In this document: in pieces, positions 10,162-22,101 of the stretch
How positions within the stretch are numbered: the stretch's first letter is position 1
How the letters are laid out: each line of letters opens with the position of its first letter
Source of the DNA: Cyclaneusma minus
Lineage: Eukaryota > Ascomycota > Leotiomycetes > Marthamycetales > Marthamycetaceae
DNA length: 64,000 bases
Direction: 5' to 3'
Assembly (NCBI GenBank): GCA_037179335.1
Contig: JAKZHN010000002.1
Location: 744,001-808,000 of the forward strand
Made by a program: the position numbers and the translations under genes
Notes under the pieces: generated by a model
The model's input: only the letters and a program-made list of their open reading frames with translations
Databases searched by the model: none
Told to the model about the DNA's origin: nothing

Positions 10162-12181
10162 ATGGTTTCCGCATCCAAGGCTGCGCGCGAAGCCAAGAGA
10201 GCCGCCGAGGGCAAGGCGCCCAAGAAGACCCTCGCATCGAAGGCCAAGGCCGGCTCCAAGAATGCTTCCGGCGCCTCCTCTGTGGCCGGCGAGGAGCCCG
10301 TCCTCGACGCCGAGGGCAACCCCCTCCCCGACGACCAGCAGGCCGCAGCAAAGGAGGAGGCCATCAAGAAGTTGGCCGATCAGATGGACAAGCATGGTCT
10401 CTCCGACCGCGTCACTACCGGAGTTCTGTCGTCGCTGAAGCAGTCCCGCGATGTCAAGATCACCTCCGTCTCCCTCGTCTTCCACGGTCGTGTCCTCATC
10501 ACCGACACCACCATGGAGCTTACATATGGCCGCAGATACGGCCTGCTCGGTGAGAACGGTTGCGGAAAGTCGACTCTGCTCAAGGCCATCGACAAGCGCG
10601 AATACCCCATCCCTGACCACGTCGACATCTACCTGCTCAACGAGGGTGCTCCTCCAAGTGAGCTTGGTGCGCTCGAGTGGGTTGTTAGGGAGGCTGAGAA
10701 CGAGATGACCCGTCTCGACAACCTTGCAGAATCGATCCTGGAGAATGAAGGCCCCGAATCTCCTGTGCTGATGGACCTCTACGAGGTAAGAAACTCCTCG
10801 ACTTATTTTCATTTCAATTTCGTTTCAAGATAGCTAACATCTGCCAGCGCATGGAAACCATGGACCCCTCGACCTTCTCTACCCGCGCGTCCCTCATCCT
10901 GACTGGTCTCGGTTTCAACAAGAAGACGATCCACAAGAAGACTAAGGATATGTCTGGTGGATGGCGTATGCGTGTGGCGTTGGCCAAGGCCCTCTTTGTC
11001 AAGCCTTCTCTTCTCCTGCTCGACGACCCTACTGCCCATTTGGATTTGGAAGCTTGTGTGTGGCTTGAAGAGTACCTCAAGAAGTGGGACCGCACCCTGG
11101 TTCTTGTCTCGCACTCCATGGATTTCTTGAACGGTGTCTGCACGAACATGATCGACATGCGCATGAAGCAGTTGATCTACTACGGTGGTAACTACGACTC
11201 TTACCACAAGACTCGTGCCGAGCAAGAGGTCAACCAGATGAAGGCATACCAGAAGCAACAAGACGAAATCGTTCACATCAAGAAGTTCATTGCTTCTGCC
11301 GGTACATACGCCAACTTGGTGCGTCAGGCCAAGTCTCGCCAAAAGATTTTGGACAAGATGGAGGCCGATGGTTTCATCCAACCCGTCCAGCAAGACCGTG
11401 TCTTCACTTTCCGTTTCGCCGATGTCGACAAGCTTCCCCCACCAGTCCTGTCCTTCGACGATGTCACCTTCTCCTACTCCGGCAAGCCCGAAGATGACCT
11501 GTACAAGAACCTGGACCTCGGTGTCGACATGGACTCCAGAACAGCTCTGGTCGGCCCCAACGGTGTCGGAAAGTCCACTCTTCTGAAGTTGATGACCGGT
11601 GCCCTGACCCCCACCGGCGGTGTGGTCTCTCGCCACACTCACTTGAAGCTGGGTGTCTACTCCCAACACTCTGCCGAGCAACTTGACTTGACCAAGTCTG
11701 CTTTGGACTTCGTCCGTGATAAGTACTCCGAGAAGTCACAAGACTACCAGTACTGGCGCCAACAGCTCGGCAAGTACGGTCTCTCTGGAGAGTCTCAGAC
11801 TGCTCTGATGGGTACTCTGTCCGAGGGACAGAAGTCCCGTATCGTTTTCGCGCTTTTGGCCATCGACTCCCCCAACATGCTTTTGTTGGACGAGCCTACC
11901 AACGGTCTGGATATTCCCACCATTGATTCGCTGGCTGATGCCATCAATGCTTTCTCTGGTGGTGTTGTCGTCGTCTCCCACGATTTCCGGTAAGACTTCC
12001 CATCATTTTCGTTAGCCCTTCTTTTATTCTGCACAGTTGCTAACCAAGTAACAGTCTCCTTGACAAGATTGCCAAGGACATCATGGTCTGCGAGAACCAG
12101 ACCATCCGCCGCTGGGACGGAAGCATCGCGGGATACAAGAACCACCTGCGCAAGAAGATGCAGTCCACTGGAGCCGTCTAG
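10162..12181 (+). CDS. ARB1: ABC-F ATPase ARB1 (ribosome biogenesis), three exons
   Basis: Exons 10162-10785, 10848-11989 and 12055-12181 give 630 residues, close to yeast Arb1. A Lys/Ala-rich N-terminus leads into the first ABC domain: Walker A GENGCGKST (~residue 127), signature MSGGW, Walker B LLLLDDPTAHLD with Asp in the usual Glu position, and H-switch SHSMDF. The linker is charged and Lys-rich (YHKTRAEQEVNQMKAYQKQ). The second domain has Walker A GPNGVGKST, signature LSEGQ, Walker B LLLDEPTNGLD and switch SHDFR, interrupted by intron 2, then LLDKIAKDIMV. There are no membrane segments, as expected for ABC-F (ABCF2) proteins, which act in 40S/60S maturation in nucleus and cytosol. The ATG context CAAAATGG is strong. 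Confidence 0.95.
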
Positions 12182-13470
12182 ATCGGATAGATGGCTATTT
12201 CTTATGTCCAGCATAAAAGTGTGCATCGCGTCCCGGGTTTAAGCGTATTACACAACACATGATAAACGCATAAGAGCTGTTGCATCTCTTGGTTGGCCCG
12301 TGGCTCGCTGGCTGGACGTGACACCGGCAACGAGCTTGGGGGAAAGATGCGGGGGCTTTGATCTCTGGGATAGACTGCTAGCATGTGTTTTTTAGAAGGC
12401 GTTTCGAATGCAATCTAGCAGATGAGGGTCGAACATTCCACTGGCTAACAAGAGCACTTTGATGTGATTTGAAGTATGAGACGATGTGTGTGGATGCAAT
12501 GTGCGAGACTGGTCTTCTCAGAGGGTGAAAGAGCTGAAGCTGCTCCCCTTTCAGAGTTGAAGCAGCTTTTCTGTGACAGTGAAGCTACAGTCTTGGCTCC
12601 CTGTGAAATTGAAGACTTCAATGTTGTCAATATCATCGATTCCCCCAAGTCTGATCCAGCTTGCCGCATCTGGATCTGCAACTAAACCATGCTGGGCCTA
12701 GCAGCGGGTGGGAAGCAGGGGGGCTCACTTCAAATAACACAGAACCAGAGGTCAACAAGTGATAAAGGCTTATCGTCTACGTAACAATGAAGCAAACAGA
12801 CGCTCAAGTTCTGCGGGCAGAGCATAGGAGTCCTGGATTTTGGAAGAACGGAGACGGGCACCCTGATAGCAGGAGCGGTGGTGTATTTGCCAGAATTCCG
12901 TCATTTGGCGTGGGCCACTCCTTCCTGTGCAAACCGCCTGGCCGGCATCCGCTTCTACAACTCAAGGCGAATAATCATCAAGCGCCTAACGCTGCCACGC
13001 ATCGAAGGAGAGCCCGCGATGGTAAGCCGCCCGCAATGATTCTGGACGGGCCTCTGCGCTCCCCAGGAAGTGCCTGTAGACAGATGCGCGCTCCGTAGAC
13101 ATATTAATCTGCAACGGCCCTCCAGCTCTGGGTGCAGCATCGTCGGCGTTGCTCAGATTGGACCTCACCCACCGTCGCCCGCTAGAGCGCGACAATCCAT
13201 GAACCGAGCGAGAGCCTTAATGCAGCACACCACCAAATTTCTGCCAGTGCCACGACTGCCAGCTTTCCTTTCATCTGTCCTTCTCCTTCCCGCCGTCATC
13301 AGCCGCCCTTCTCGCCGCCACACCCATCTCTCTCCCACTTGAAAATCGTCTCCCCATCTCGCCGTCTCCCTGTCGCGACTCCTTTTGCCTGTCGCAGAGG
13401 CTCGCCGGCACAATACCACGCGAATGGCCCGGGAAGGCGATCGACAATAGGTAGAGCTTCACAATTGACA
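12182..13470. other. Intergenic region between ARB1 and INO80
   Basis: About 1.29 kb. No family-level coding signal was found. Short open frames at 12,445-12,685 and 12,787-13,098 lack motifs. The last ~250 bp are rich in CT/CCGCC tracts and probably contain the INO80 promoter and leader. Confidence 0.4.
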
Positions 13471-16400
13471 ATGGAGCACGAGCGCCACTCCACGCTGCTC
13501 CAGCGGCAGGATGACGAGCAAATGAGGAGGATGCCAGCAATGCCGCCCTTCGAGCCCTCGAGCTCCCTTCCTCCGCGCCCGTCGATCTATTCACCGGCAC
13601 CGCAGAACCCCATCTCATCATCCGGTTACCCTCCGGACAAGCCAACTAAATATTACGACCCGACCACGGATAGGCCGAATCCGTTAGCGACGCCTCAGCA
13701 GGTACGCGCTGCGCCAGCCCAACTCCATCCAATTGACCCAGGCTCGCGCTGACACAATTTGTTCCATAGACCCGGGAGCCCTTTGCTTATCCCACCTCCG
13801 TGGGCGAATCCGCGAGAAGTTACAGCAATTCGAACTACCACACTTCGCCCGTCACAACCACTTTCACAGGACCGCGCTCTCCCACCACACACGCGCACCC
13901 GGTGCCTCCTTCACCACGCATGCACGCAATGACCTCGCCCGTGTCCCAACAGAACGGCGCGCCTGGTCGACCCTCAAGTGATCCGGAGCCTGCCCCCGAG
14001 ATCGTGAGTGACAGTTCCCACCTCCGGATTGAACCGTCGCCAGGGATGAAGCTAACTCAGAGTGACCAGAAGCCCGCCACCCGCCCTGCCAATCCCATGG
14101 CCTTCTCGAGCATTCTCTCCAGCGCTGAACCAGCTGCTGCGCCTGCTCCTCCTGCTCCTCCTGTTGCCCAAGCTCCGCCTGCTCCTGCAGCAGCTCCTAC
14201 CCCGGCCAGCTTCCCTCCTCCCTCCAAGACTCTAAACCGGAAGTCATCGCGCGCATCGATGCCTCGCTCATCGGATCGCTCAGTCGAGCCTACTCCGACA
14301 CGAGAAAGCTCCCGGAAGTCTGCCTTGAGCAAAGAATCTACTCCCGTCAGTGCCCGACCTTCCAACAAGCGTCAGGCAAATGGCCAGCCGAAACCTATCA
14401 AAGCAAGCAAACCGGCAGCATCAAGCCTGACCCGTGGATTGCAAGCAAGCAAGCTCAACCCACAGGCTTTCGAGGACGAAGACGAGGTCAAGGCGCTGAT
14501 GGCATCGCTTGATGACGAGGCGAGCGATCTTGATACCGATGAGTTCAAGGCGCAGAAGCAAGCCCACCAAGCGGAGAGCAAGAAGCGTGTTCTCGAGATC
14601 GAAGAGCGAGAGCTTGGCAAGCGCAAGCGTCGACGACTACACTTCGGCGAAAAGGAGGCCAACAAGCTTGGGAGACACGCTGCGGCTGGAGAGATTCGCT
14701 ACCGCGAGCTTCATGCGGATGAAGCCTTCGCGGTAGTACAGCAACAAGAGATCGATGCCGAGAAGGAACGTAAGAAGGACATGCAGCGGAAGCGAAGACG
14801 GGAGAAGACAGTGACGCAAAGTCTTGAACAAAAGGAAGCCCTACTTGCCAAGGCTCAGAGTGTCCAAGATGAGCATGAGAAGAACAAGCTGGTTAACGCT
14901 GCTCAGAGATACCAGCGCAAGGCCGAGCAAACCAAGCAGATTTTGGCTCGCGGCGACAAGGGTCCTGATCTTAGAACTGTTTCTCCAATGGAACCTAACT
15001 TCTCTGGGGGCACGATGACGACTTTCGCTGCCGACTCGGAGTCAAGCAAGCCCAAGGGCAAGGGTGGTCGCGGTGGTGCTCGCCTTCGCAAATCCAGGGA
15101 GCAGAAACAGGCAGAGAAAGACTCGGCTATTGCTGCGCAGGCTGCCATTGACGCCGGTGAAGAGCCACCTCTGATGCCTGCGGAGAACAGGCTTCGCATC
15201 AGATTCAGCTCTTCCGGCACAAATTCGAAGGATGCAGATGAGCCTGCGCCTAAGCCCGACAAGCCTGAGACGGCTAAGGCGAGAAAAGCCAGAGAGGCCA
15301 GAGAGGCCAGAGAAGCTAAGGAGGCCGAGGCCAGAGAGCCGAAGGAAGACGACGAACCTATGATCAGCCCGGAGCCTCCAGTCGCTCCGGAGCCGTTCGT
15401 TTCCAAGGGCTTCAACCAAATCTACGACCAAATCTGGCGTGATCTTAGTCGCAAGGATGTCCGCAACACGTTCAAGCTGGCACAAGAATCGCAACAGACC
15501 AAACTTTCGAATCTCAAGAAGACCGCAATCTTGTCATCAAAGGAGGCTAAACGATGGCAACTCCGGACGAACAAAGGCAACAAGGACCTCCAAGCTCGCG
15601 CGAAACGCACTATGCGTGAGATGATGACCTTCTGGAAGAGGAATGAACGAGAAGAGCGAGACCTTCGAAGACAGGCCGAGAAGCAGGAGTTGGAGAACGC
15701 GAAGAAAGCCGAAGCTGATCGTGAGGCCAACCGCCAACAGCGCAAGCTCCACTTTCTCATCACGCAGACTGAGCTCTACTCCCATTTCGTCGGCAAGAAG
15801 GTCCGCACGGATGAGGTTGAGAGGTCGACCGATCACCCTGATGTCGCTGTATCCACCGACAAGATCACAGAAGGTGACCCCAAGGCCGCTACTGTCGATC
15901 TGCCTGAACCGTCTGGTGCTCCCGCAGCCATGGTCACTAACTTTGAGGATCTTGACTTTGATGCCGAGGATGACGCTCAACTTCAGGCCGTCGCCAGGGC
16001 CAATGCACAGCATGCAATGCAGAAGGCTCAAAATGAGGCCAGATCCTTTAACAAACCTGCCGGTGAACCCACAATGGACCAAGATGGCGAGATGAACTTC
16101 CAGAATCCCACAATGGGCGAGATCAACATCGAACAACCAAAGATGCTCCAGGCACAGCTTAAGGAATATCAATTGAAGGGTCTCAACTGGCTCGTCAATC
16201 TGTATGAGCAGGGCATCAACGGTATCTTGGCAGATGAGATGGGTCTGGGTAAGACTGTGCAGTCGATCTCCGTGATGGCTTATCTTGCTGAAAAGCACAA
16301 CATCTGGGGTCCTTTCCTAGTCGTTGCCCCTGCCTCTACGCTCCACAACTGGCAACAAGAGATCAGCAAGTTCGTGCCGGACCTCAAGGTGCTCCCGTAC

Positions 16401-18823
16401 TGGGGTTCTGCAGCCGACAGAAAGGTGCTCCGGAAGTTCTGGGACCGCAAGCACATTACGTATACGAAGGATGCTCCCTTCCACGTTCTGATCACTTCTT
16501 ACCAGCTCGTTGTCTCTGATGTTGACTACTTGCGGAAAATGCGATGGCAATACATGATTCTCGATGAAGCTCAGGCTATCAAGAGTTCGCAGAGTTCCAG
16601 ATGGAAGACCTTGCTTGGGTTCCATTGTCGCAACCGTCTCCTGCTGACCGGTACTCCCATTCAGAACAACATGCAGGAGTTGTGGGCACTGCTCCATTTC
16701 ATCATGCCAAGTCTGTTCGATTCTCACGATGAATTCAGCGAGTGGTTCTCCAAGGACATCGAGAGTCACGCCCAGAGCAACACCAAGCTCAACGAAGACC
16801 AGCTCAAGCGTCTGCACATGATCTTGAAGCCTTTCATGCTTCGTCGTGTCAAGAAGCATGTACAGAAGGAGCTTGGCGACAAGATTGAAGAGGACATCTT
16901 CTGCGATCTCACCTACCGTCAACGCGCTCTCTATGGCCAACTTCGCAACCAGATCAGTATCATGGATCTGATTGAAAAGGCTACCGTTGGTGACGACCAA
17001 GATAGCGGCACTCTCATGAATTTGGTGATGCAGTTCCGAAAGGTTTGCAACCATCCAGACCTGTTTGAGAGAGCAGAGACATCCTCGCCATACTCTTTTG
17101 GCTACTTCGCAGAGGCTGCTTCCTTCTTACGCGAGGGAAATCAAGTCAACGTCGGCTACTCTACCAGGAACTTGATCGAGTACGATCTTCCTCGTCTAAT
17201 TTGGCGCGAAGATGGACGACTTGATCTCCCTGGTCAGAACAACTCGAAGGCAGGTTTCAGGGGCAAGTATCTCGAGCAACTCATGAATATTTGGCAACCC
17301 CAGAACAGCACAGCCTCGACTGCGGGTGGTGACGCCTTCTCGTGGGCTCGCTTTGCGGGTGTCTCTCCGAGTGAGCTCGCTGCTGCTGCCAGCAAGGATG
17401 TATATGCTCGTGCAGTTGATTTGGCCAAGAAACCGAGCAACCTGGGACGCTTCAATGTCATCTATGATGAAGCCGAAGATGGAAAATACACTCCACCACA
17501 GTCGCTGTTCAGCATTGTCGAGCGCAATGATCGCCGACCTTTGGCTGAGATTACCACCGAAGGCTACTTAAACAAACTCATGAACGTGTCTCAGATCTCC
17601 TTTGCTGAGTCTGGCATGAGCCGCATGGACCAGTGCGCTCGACCCAACGCATCTGCACCTCCAATCCAAGTCAGCTGCGCAAGTCGAGGCGCCACCATCG
17701 AGAAGGAGAATACGCTCTTCAACATTCCCATGCGTCGCGCTCTGTACGGTCTCAATGAACTCGAGGAGAAGGCCTTGGTTGAGTCGAAGGTGCCCTCAAG
17801 CTTGGTGCCAAAGCAAAGGATGCTTCCAGCGCCCACCTCAGAGAAACAGCGGTTCAGCAACATCGTCGTCCCCAGCATGCGCCGCTTCGTCACCGACTCC
17901 GGCAAGCTCGCCAAGCTCGATCAGCTGCTCTTCAAGCTCAAAGAAGGTGGCCATCGCGTGCTTCTGTACTTCCAGATGACGCGCATGATCGACTTGATAG
18001 AAGAGTACCTCACCTACCGCAATTACAAGTATCTTCGTCTCGACGGTTCCACTAAACTAGAAGATCGTCGCGACACTGTCCACGACTTCCAGACGAGGCC
18101 AGAGATCTTCATCTTCTTGCTCTCCACTCGCGCAGGAGGTCTGGGTATCAACTTGACCTCTGCCGACACCGTCATCTTTTACGATTCGGATTGGAACCCT
18201 ACCATTGATTCTCAGGCTATGGACAGAGCTCATCGACTGGGACAAACACGCCAAGTCACAGTCTATCGTATGATCACGCGCGGCACTATCGAGGAGCGTA
18301 TCCGCAAGCGCGCGCTGCAGAAAGAAGAAGTGCAGCGAGTTGTCATCAGTGGTGGCTCTGGTGCTGGTGTCGATTTCAACACCCGCAGCCGAGAAAATCG
18401 CACCAAGGATATTGCGATGTGGCTTGTGGATGATGATGAAGCTGCGGAGATTGAAAGGAAGGAGAAGGAGTTGGAGGAGAAGTTAGAGAAGGATGGTGGA
18501 GCTACGGGCAAGAAACAGAAGGGCGGCAAGAAGCGGAAGGCTGCTGAGGCGAATTTGGAGGATCTGTATCATGAGGGTATGTTTTTGACTTGATTTACTC
18601 ACCCAATGAGAGTTTTACTGACGAAATGGGAACAGGCGAAGGACACTTCGACGACGGCAGCGCTGGCAACAAGGCATCCGGCGCAGCAACTCCTACTGCC
18701 GCCGAAGCCTCTACCACGGGCAAAGGCAAAGGGAAGGGCAAGAGAGGCGGTGTCAGCAAGAAAGCCAAGACGGCCAAGCAGCGTCTTGCTATGGCCGATG
18801 GCAACGTCGACGCGGAGTTGTAA
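13471..18823 (+). CDS. INO80: INO80 chromatin-remodelling ATPase, three (possibly four) exons
   Basis: Exons 13471-13701, 13770-18576 and 18636-18823 join in phase to 1741 residues. The start MEHERHSTLLQRQDDEQ follows a CA-rich leader. Residues ~90-620 are disordered with Ala/Pro-rich and highly charged coiled stretches. The DBINO domain begins near 622 (KGFNQIYDQIWRDLSRKDVR) and ends in LHFLITQTELYSHF. The ATPase lobe starts with LKGLNWLVNLYEQG; motif I is ADEMGLGKT (~898) and motif II is DEAQ (~1008), the normal INO80 form. RLLLTGTPIQNNMQELWALLHF follows. A long insertion (~1170-1440) separates the lobes, another INO80 hallmark. The second lobe has STRAGGLGINLTSADTVIF and MDRAHRLGQTRQVTVYR. 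The tail is Lys/Gly-rich. INO80 slides nucleosomes and handles H2A.Z. A GTGAGT...CAG segment at 14004-14069 (66 nt, no stop) may be a further intron; removing it gives 1719 residues. Confidence 0.93.
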
Positions 18824-20630
18824 ATCACCACTACACACGCCTCATTGAGAACACCATTGAATGCGCTTTCCGGAACGCATTCTTCGTGATATTCCTGCTA
18901 TTACTCCCTTTCTTCCCTCGAGCATATCACTTGTACACGACTTGCACGAAATCCATCCGAATCGAAACCTTTCTGGCTCTCATCGTTCGCCAAGCGGTCT
19001 TGCCTCTACTGTCTAATTAATTTCTTTCCTTCTTCCGCCACTGCGACTTCGACGGTCTCCGCAAACTCATGGTTATGGTCAACACTGTCCCTTGGGCATG
19101 CTTGAATCTCACAACCGACAGTGAGAGACGGTCAATGTCAAGATGACGTGCGAATCACGTCTACGCTGGCCTGTACCCTGGGCATCATCGAGCGACACAA
19201 GTACATCTTGACGACTTCTCCAGCAGGCGTCGGGTGCTCTTCAAAGAGGCTGCGCGATGGAGGTCTTACGAGAAAGCCGGGTACTTCTACTCAACGAATC
19301 TCGGCGCGTTTTGCAACTCTGTATATTAGTTTCTTTCTCCTCATCTGTGGCTCTGGTCAAGGTCTTGCATGCGGCATTTACGCTATGGCGGTATTGCCTG
19401 TGGTGGTATCTCACTTCTTTGCGAAGGGTAGGAAAAAACTAGTCTAGGGGTCATGGCCAAACTAGAAATGGTGGATGGGAGGCGTTTTGCGATTTCTTTG
19501 ATTCTTTCCACGGAGACTACGCGGACTGCACCCCAAGGCGTTGCAAAAGCGAGCAAGGCATAGAGTAGATAGCTAGAGAAGTAGCAAGTAGCTAGGTGGC
19601 TCTAAAAATGAGGGATGGAACTTGTAACGAAAACCGAGAGACTGAAATGGGATCTGTGATGCTGTGACTTGGGACCTCCGACTGGTGTTTTTGGGGGTTG
19701 AGAGGGAGGTTGTTGGACTGGCTGTAGGATGAGATGGGGATGGCGAGGGGACTCAGGGGCTGCTACCTGGTACCCAAGGGAGATGACTGCACAATCTTCA
19801 TAGGGAGCCAAAGGATGAATTCGAGTAAGTTGGCTGAAGTTCTTCCTAGCACGCATCACATCTCCTCATTGTATCTCCTCCCAAGATCTGGGGCAGCGCC
19901 AGCGTCAAAGCACTCCTCCCATGTAAAATAACAGGCGCGAGTAGGATCGCCAGGATGGTTAGAAGAGCCAGCGTGCCACGTGAATCGTCAATGTAGGTAA
20001 GTTGGCCAATTACCCATAAGGAGCAGCAACTGATTTGTGATCCAGAAACCTTAGCCGGTCCGGTTAAAGCAAACGATCACGACGACGTCAAGTCCTGTAG
20101 GCAGTTCGAAATTTTTCTTGACTCTGTTGTCCTTTTTGTACTAAAGCCCTCAATAAGCTATAGTCGTTCTCATTACCTATTAGCTGTTTCTCACATTTCC
20201 CAACCCACCTCCGGCTTGCCTGGTCTGGATCTTGGGCAATGGAGCTTTTTTGGAGTTTTTTTTGGAGTAAGCATCAATATTGTTATTTGAAATTTGAATC
20301 TTTCAAATCAGCTCTAGGAGCCACTGTAGGTCAGCTGTTCCTCTCAGCCGTCTTGGCACCTTGCACCGAAAGACGATGATGGAGGAAGGAACGTTCCTGC
20401 CAAAAGGGAAGCCACACTAGGGCCGAGTTCTCTTGTTGGGACACCCAGGAGCACGTGCAGGCAGCGCGTGCTCCACGCTTAACCAGACTAGCTACTTAGC
20501 TAAGCGGTCGGGAGCGTCCCAGGCCCTTAAGGTCTGGCGGCGCGCCCTTCCCTTCCTTCTGCAGACGAATACCAACCCATGAACCCCGAACTACGCGCGT
20601 AGACCCCCACACCCTTGTGTGGTTCGACAA
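18824..20630. other. Intergenic region after INO80
   Basis: About 1.8 kb with no gene I can support. Frames at 19,121-19,447 and 19,602-19,859 have no recognisable motif or convincing splice context. A T-rich stretch (tttttggagttttttttgga) occurs near 20,247-20,266. Confidence 0.4.
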
Positions 20631-21992
20631 TGACATCGATTGTTGCCATGAACGACAACGAGCAGTATGGAGGCAATCGACAGATGTACCTACCGAAGGA
20701 ACGAGCAACCATTTGCTGGCTAGCCAAGCAACGCACCAATCGTCACCGAATATAAACCTCCTTGAGACCTCTCAGTCCGTCCAATCTGGCATTCACACGA
20801 CAGACGAGGTACCCATCGAGGTTTCACGGTTTGATCGATTCGAAGCCAGACTGGCAAAATACCAGAGCGGAAATGCCGAGAAGAAGCGTAAGCGGGCCGA
20901 GCCCAAGGTTTTGAGGGTGCAACGTAAGAGGATCAAGAATATAAAGAAAAAGGTCAAGCATAATCACAGGTATATTTCGACTTTCCCTTGGAGGGCCTCG
21001 ATCGGTGCCTTCGATTCGTCTTCTATTCAATAATCTGTATTCTAACGGTAACAGTGGCCCGGATTTCTCCATGGTGAATCATCTTTACCTACCCAGCGGC
21101 ACCCCCTCGAAGCCGCCTCCCGAATCCCACATTAGTAAAATAGAAAGCATCCAGCCCCTATCGCAATTTGAGTAATCGCCTAATGGATGGCGTATGCGAC
21201 TTGAAGACACAGCCCGCGTGTTTTTTGTCGACAAGGGATACCACCACTTCCCAGAGCAGCTCAGCAGAGAGGAAGGGTTCGCGGGGATTCGATGACTTTC
21301 TCGAGAAGAACCATGGCGCTAACGAGAAAGAAGCTTTCATTTATCACACTGGTGCCGAGATTCCTGTTACCCAGAGTTCCGAAAATGCTACCCCAGATCG
21401 ACAGGGCGCTGAAGAGCGAGAACTCGAGCGTGACCTGTTTTACGCAAACCCATTCGCAAACGATTTCTTTCCCGAGATGGAAAACGATATCTTCAACAAT
21501 ATTCCCGTCACCCACACTCCGCGCGCCCTTGAAATATTTGCCATCCCCGTGCAAGCAACAGGCACCATTAATCTCTACGGCGCCACCAACGGAAGGGCAT
21601 TTCCTACTACCTAGCCTACTGGCTTCGAAAAACCGTCTGCTTCGCCGGCTAAACAAAGGGCTACCATTTATCCTGAGAACCGATCTGGCCCTGAGGAACC
21701 AAGCAGAACTAACAAGGTCCAGCGACAGCCTGCGGCGACACCTAGAGTAACAATCCACCGCCTGGTGAACCCATCGCGAGTGTACTATGTTAAGTCATCC
21801 GCGCCGATCTCCGCGCCCTTCAATGACCGGGAACCAATAAGAGGACCTATACCAATCAGTACATGTGGTGTCACGACTAGAATTCATAGAGGCATGAGCT
21901 TTACCCCTCTATCCATCCCTGGAAAAGGAATGTACAGCCAGCGGGAAAGACATATAAGAGTAAAGTCGGGTTGCAATATCTTCCACACATGA
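20631..21992 (+). CDS. Uncertain hypothetical gene (possibly degraded), structure unresolved
   Basis: Several coding-like segments follow one another on this strand. A frame from ATG 20631 (MTSIVAMNDNEQYGGNRQ) stops at ~20,757. Another frame covers ~20,740-20,969 and contains a basic stretch (EKKRKRAEPKVLRVQRKRIK). It joins in phase across a good 85-nt intron (20970-21054, branch CTAAC, acceptor ACAG) to SGPDFSMVNHLYLPSG. A third segment (21,279-21,610, rich in DE/N) is followed in the same frame, after one TAG, by 126 more open codons to TGA at 21,992. The TAG may be the acceptor of a 66-nt in-phase intron (GTGCAA at ~21,547 to CTAG), or a real nonsense mutation. I recognise no family. The change of frame near 20,750 has no good splice donor, so decay is possible. 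The P450 gene starts 110 bp downstream. Confidence 0.35.
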
Positions 21993-22101
21993 CAGAAGAT
22001 CCATATCTTTGGGCCACTGACGCCGGTTCGAACTACATTTGCAACCGACTTCATCCGCAAAACTTTGGGAGCTCTACACGAATATCCTGAAATCGATCGC
22101 A

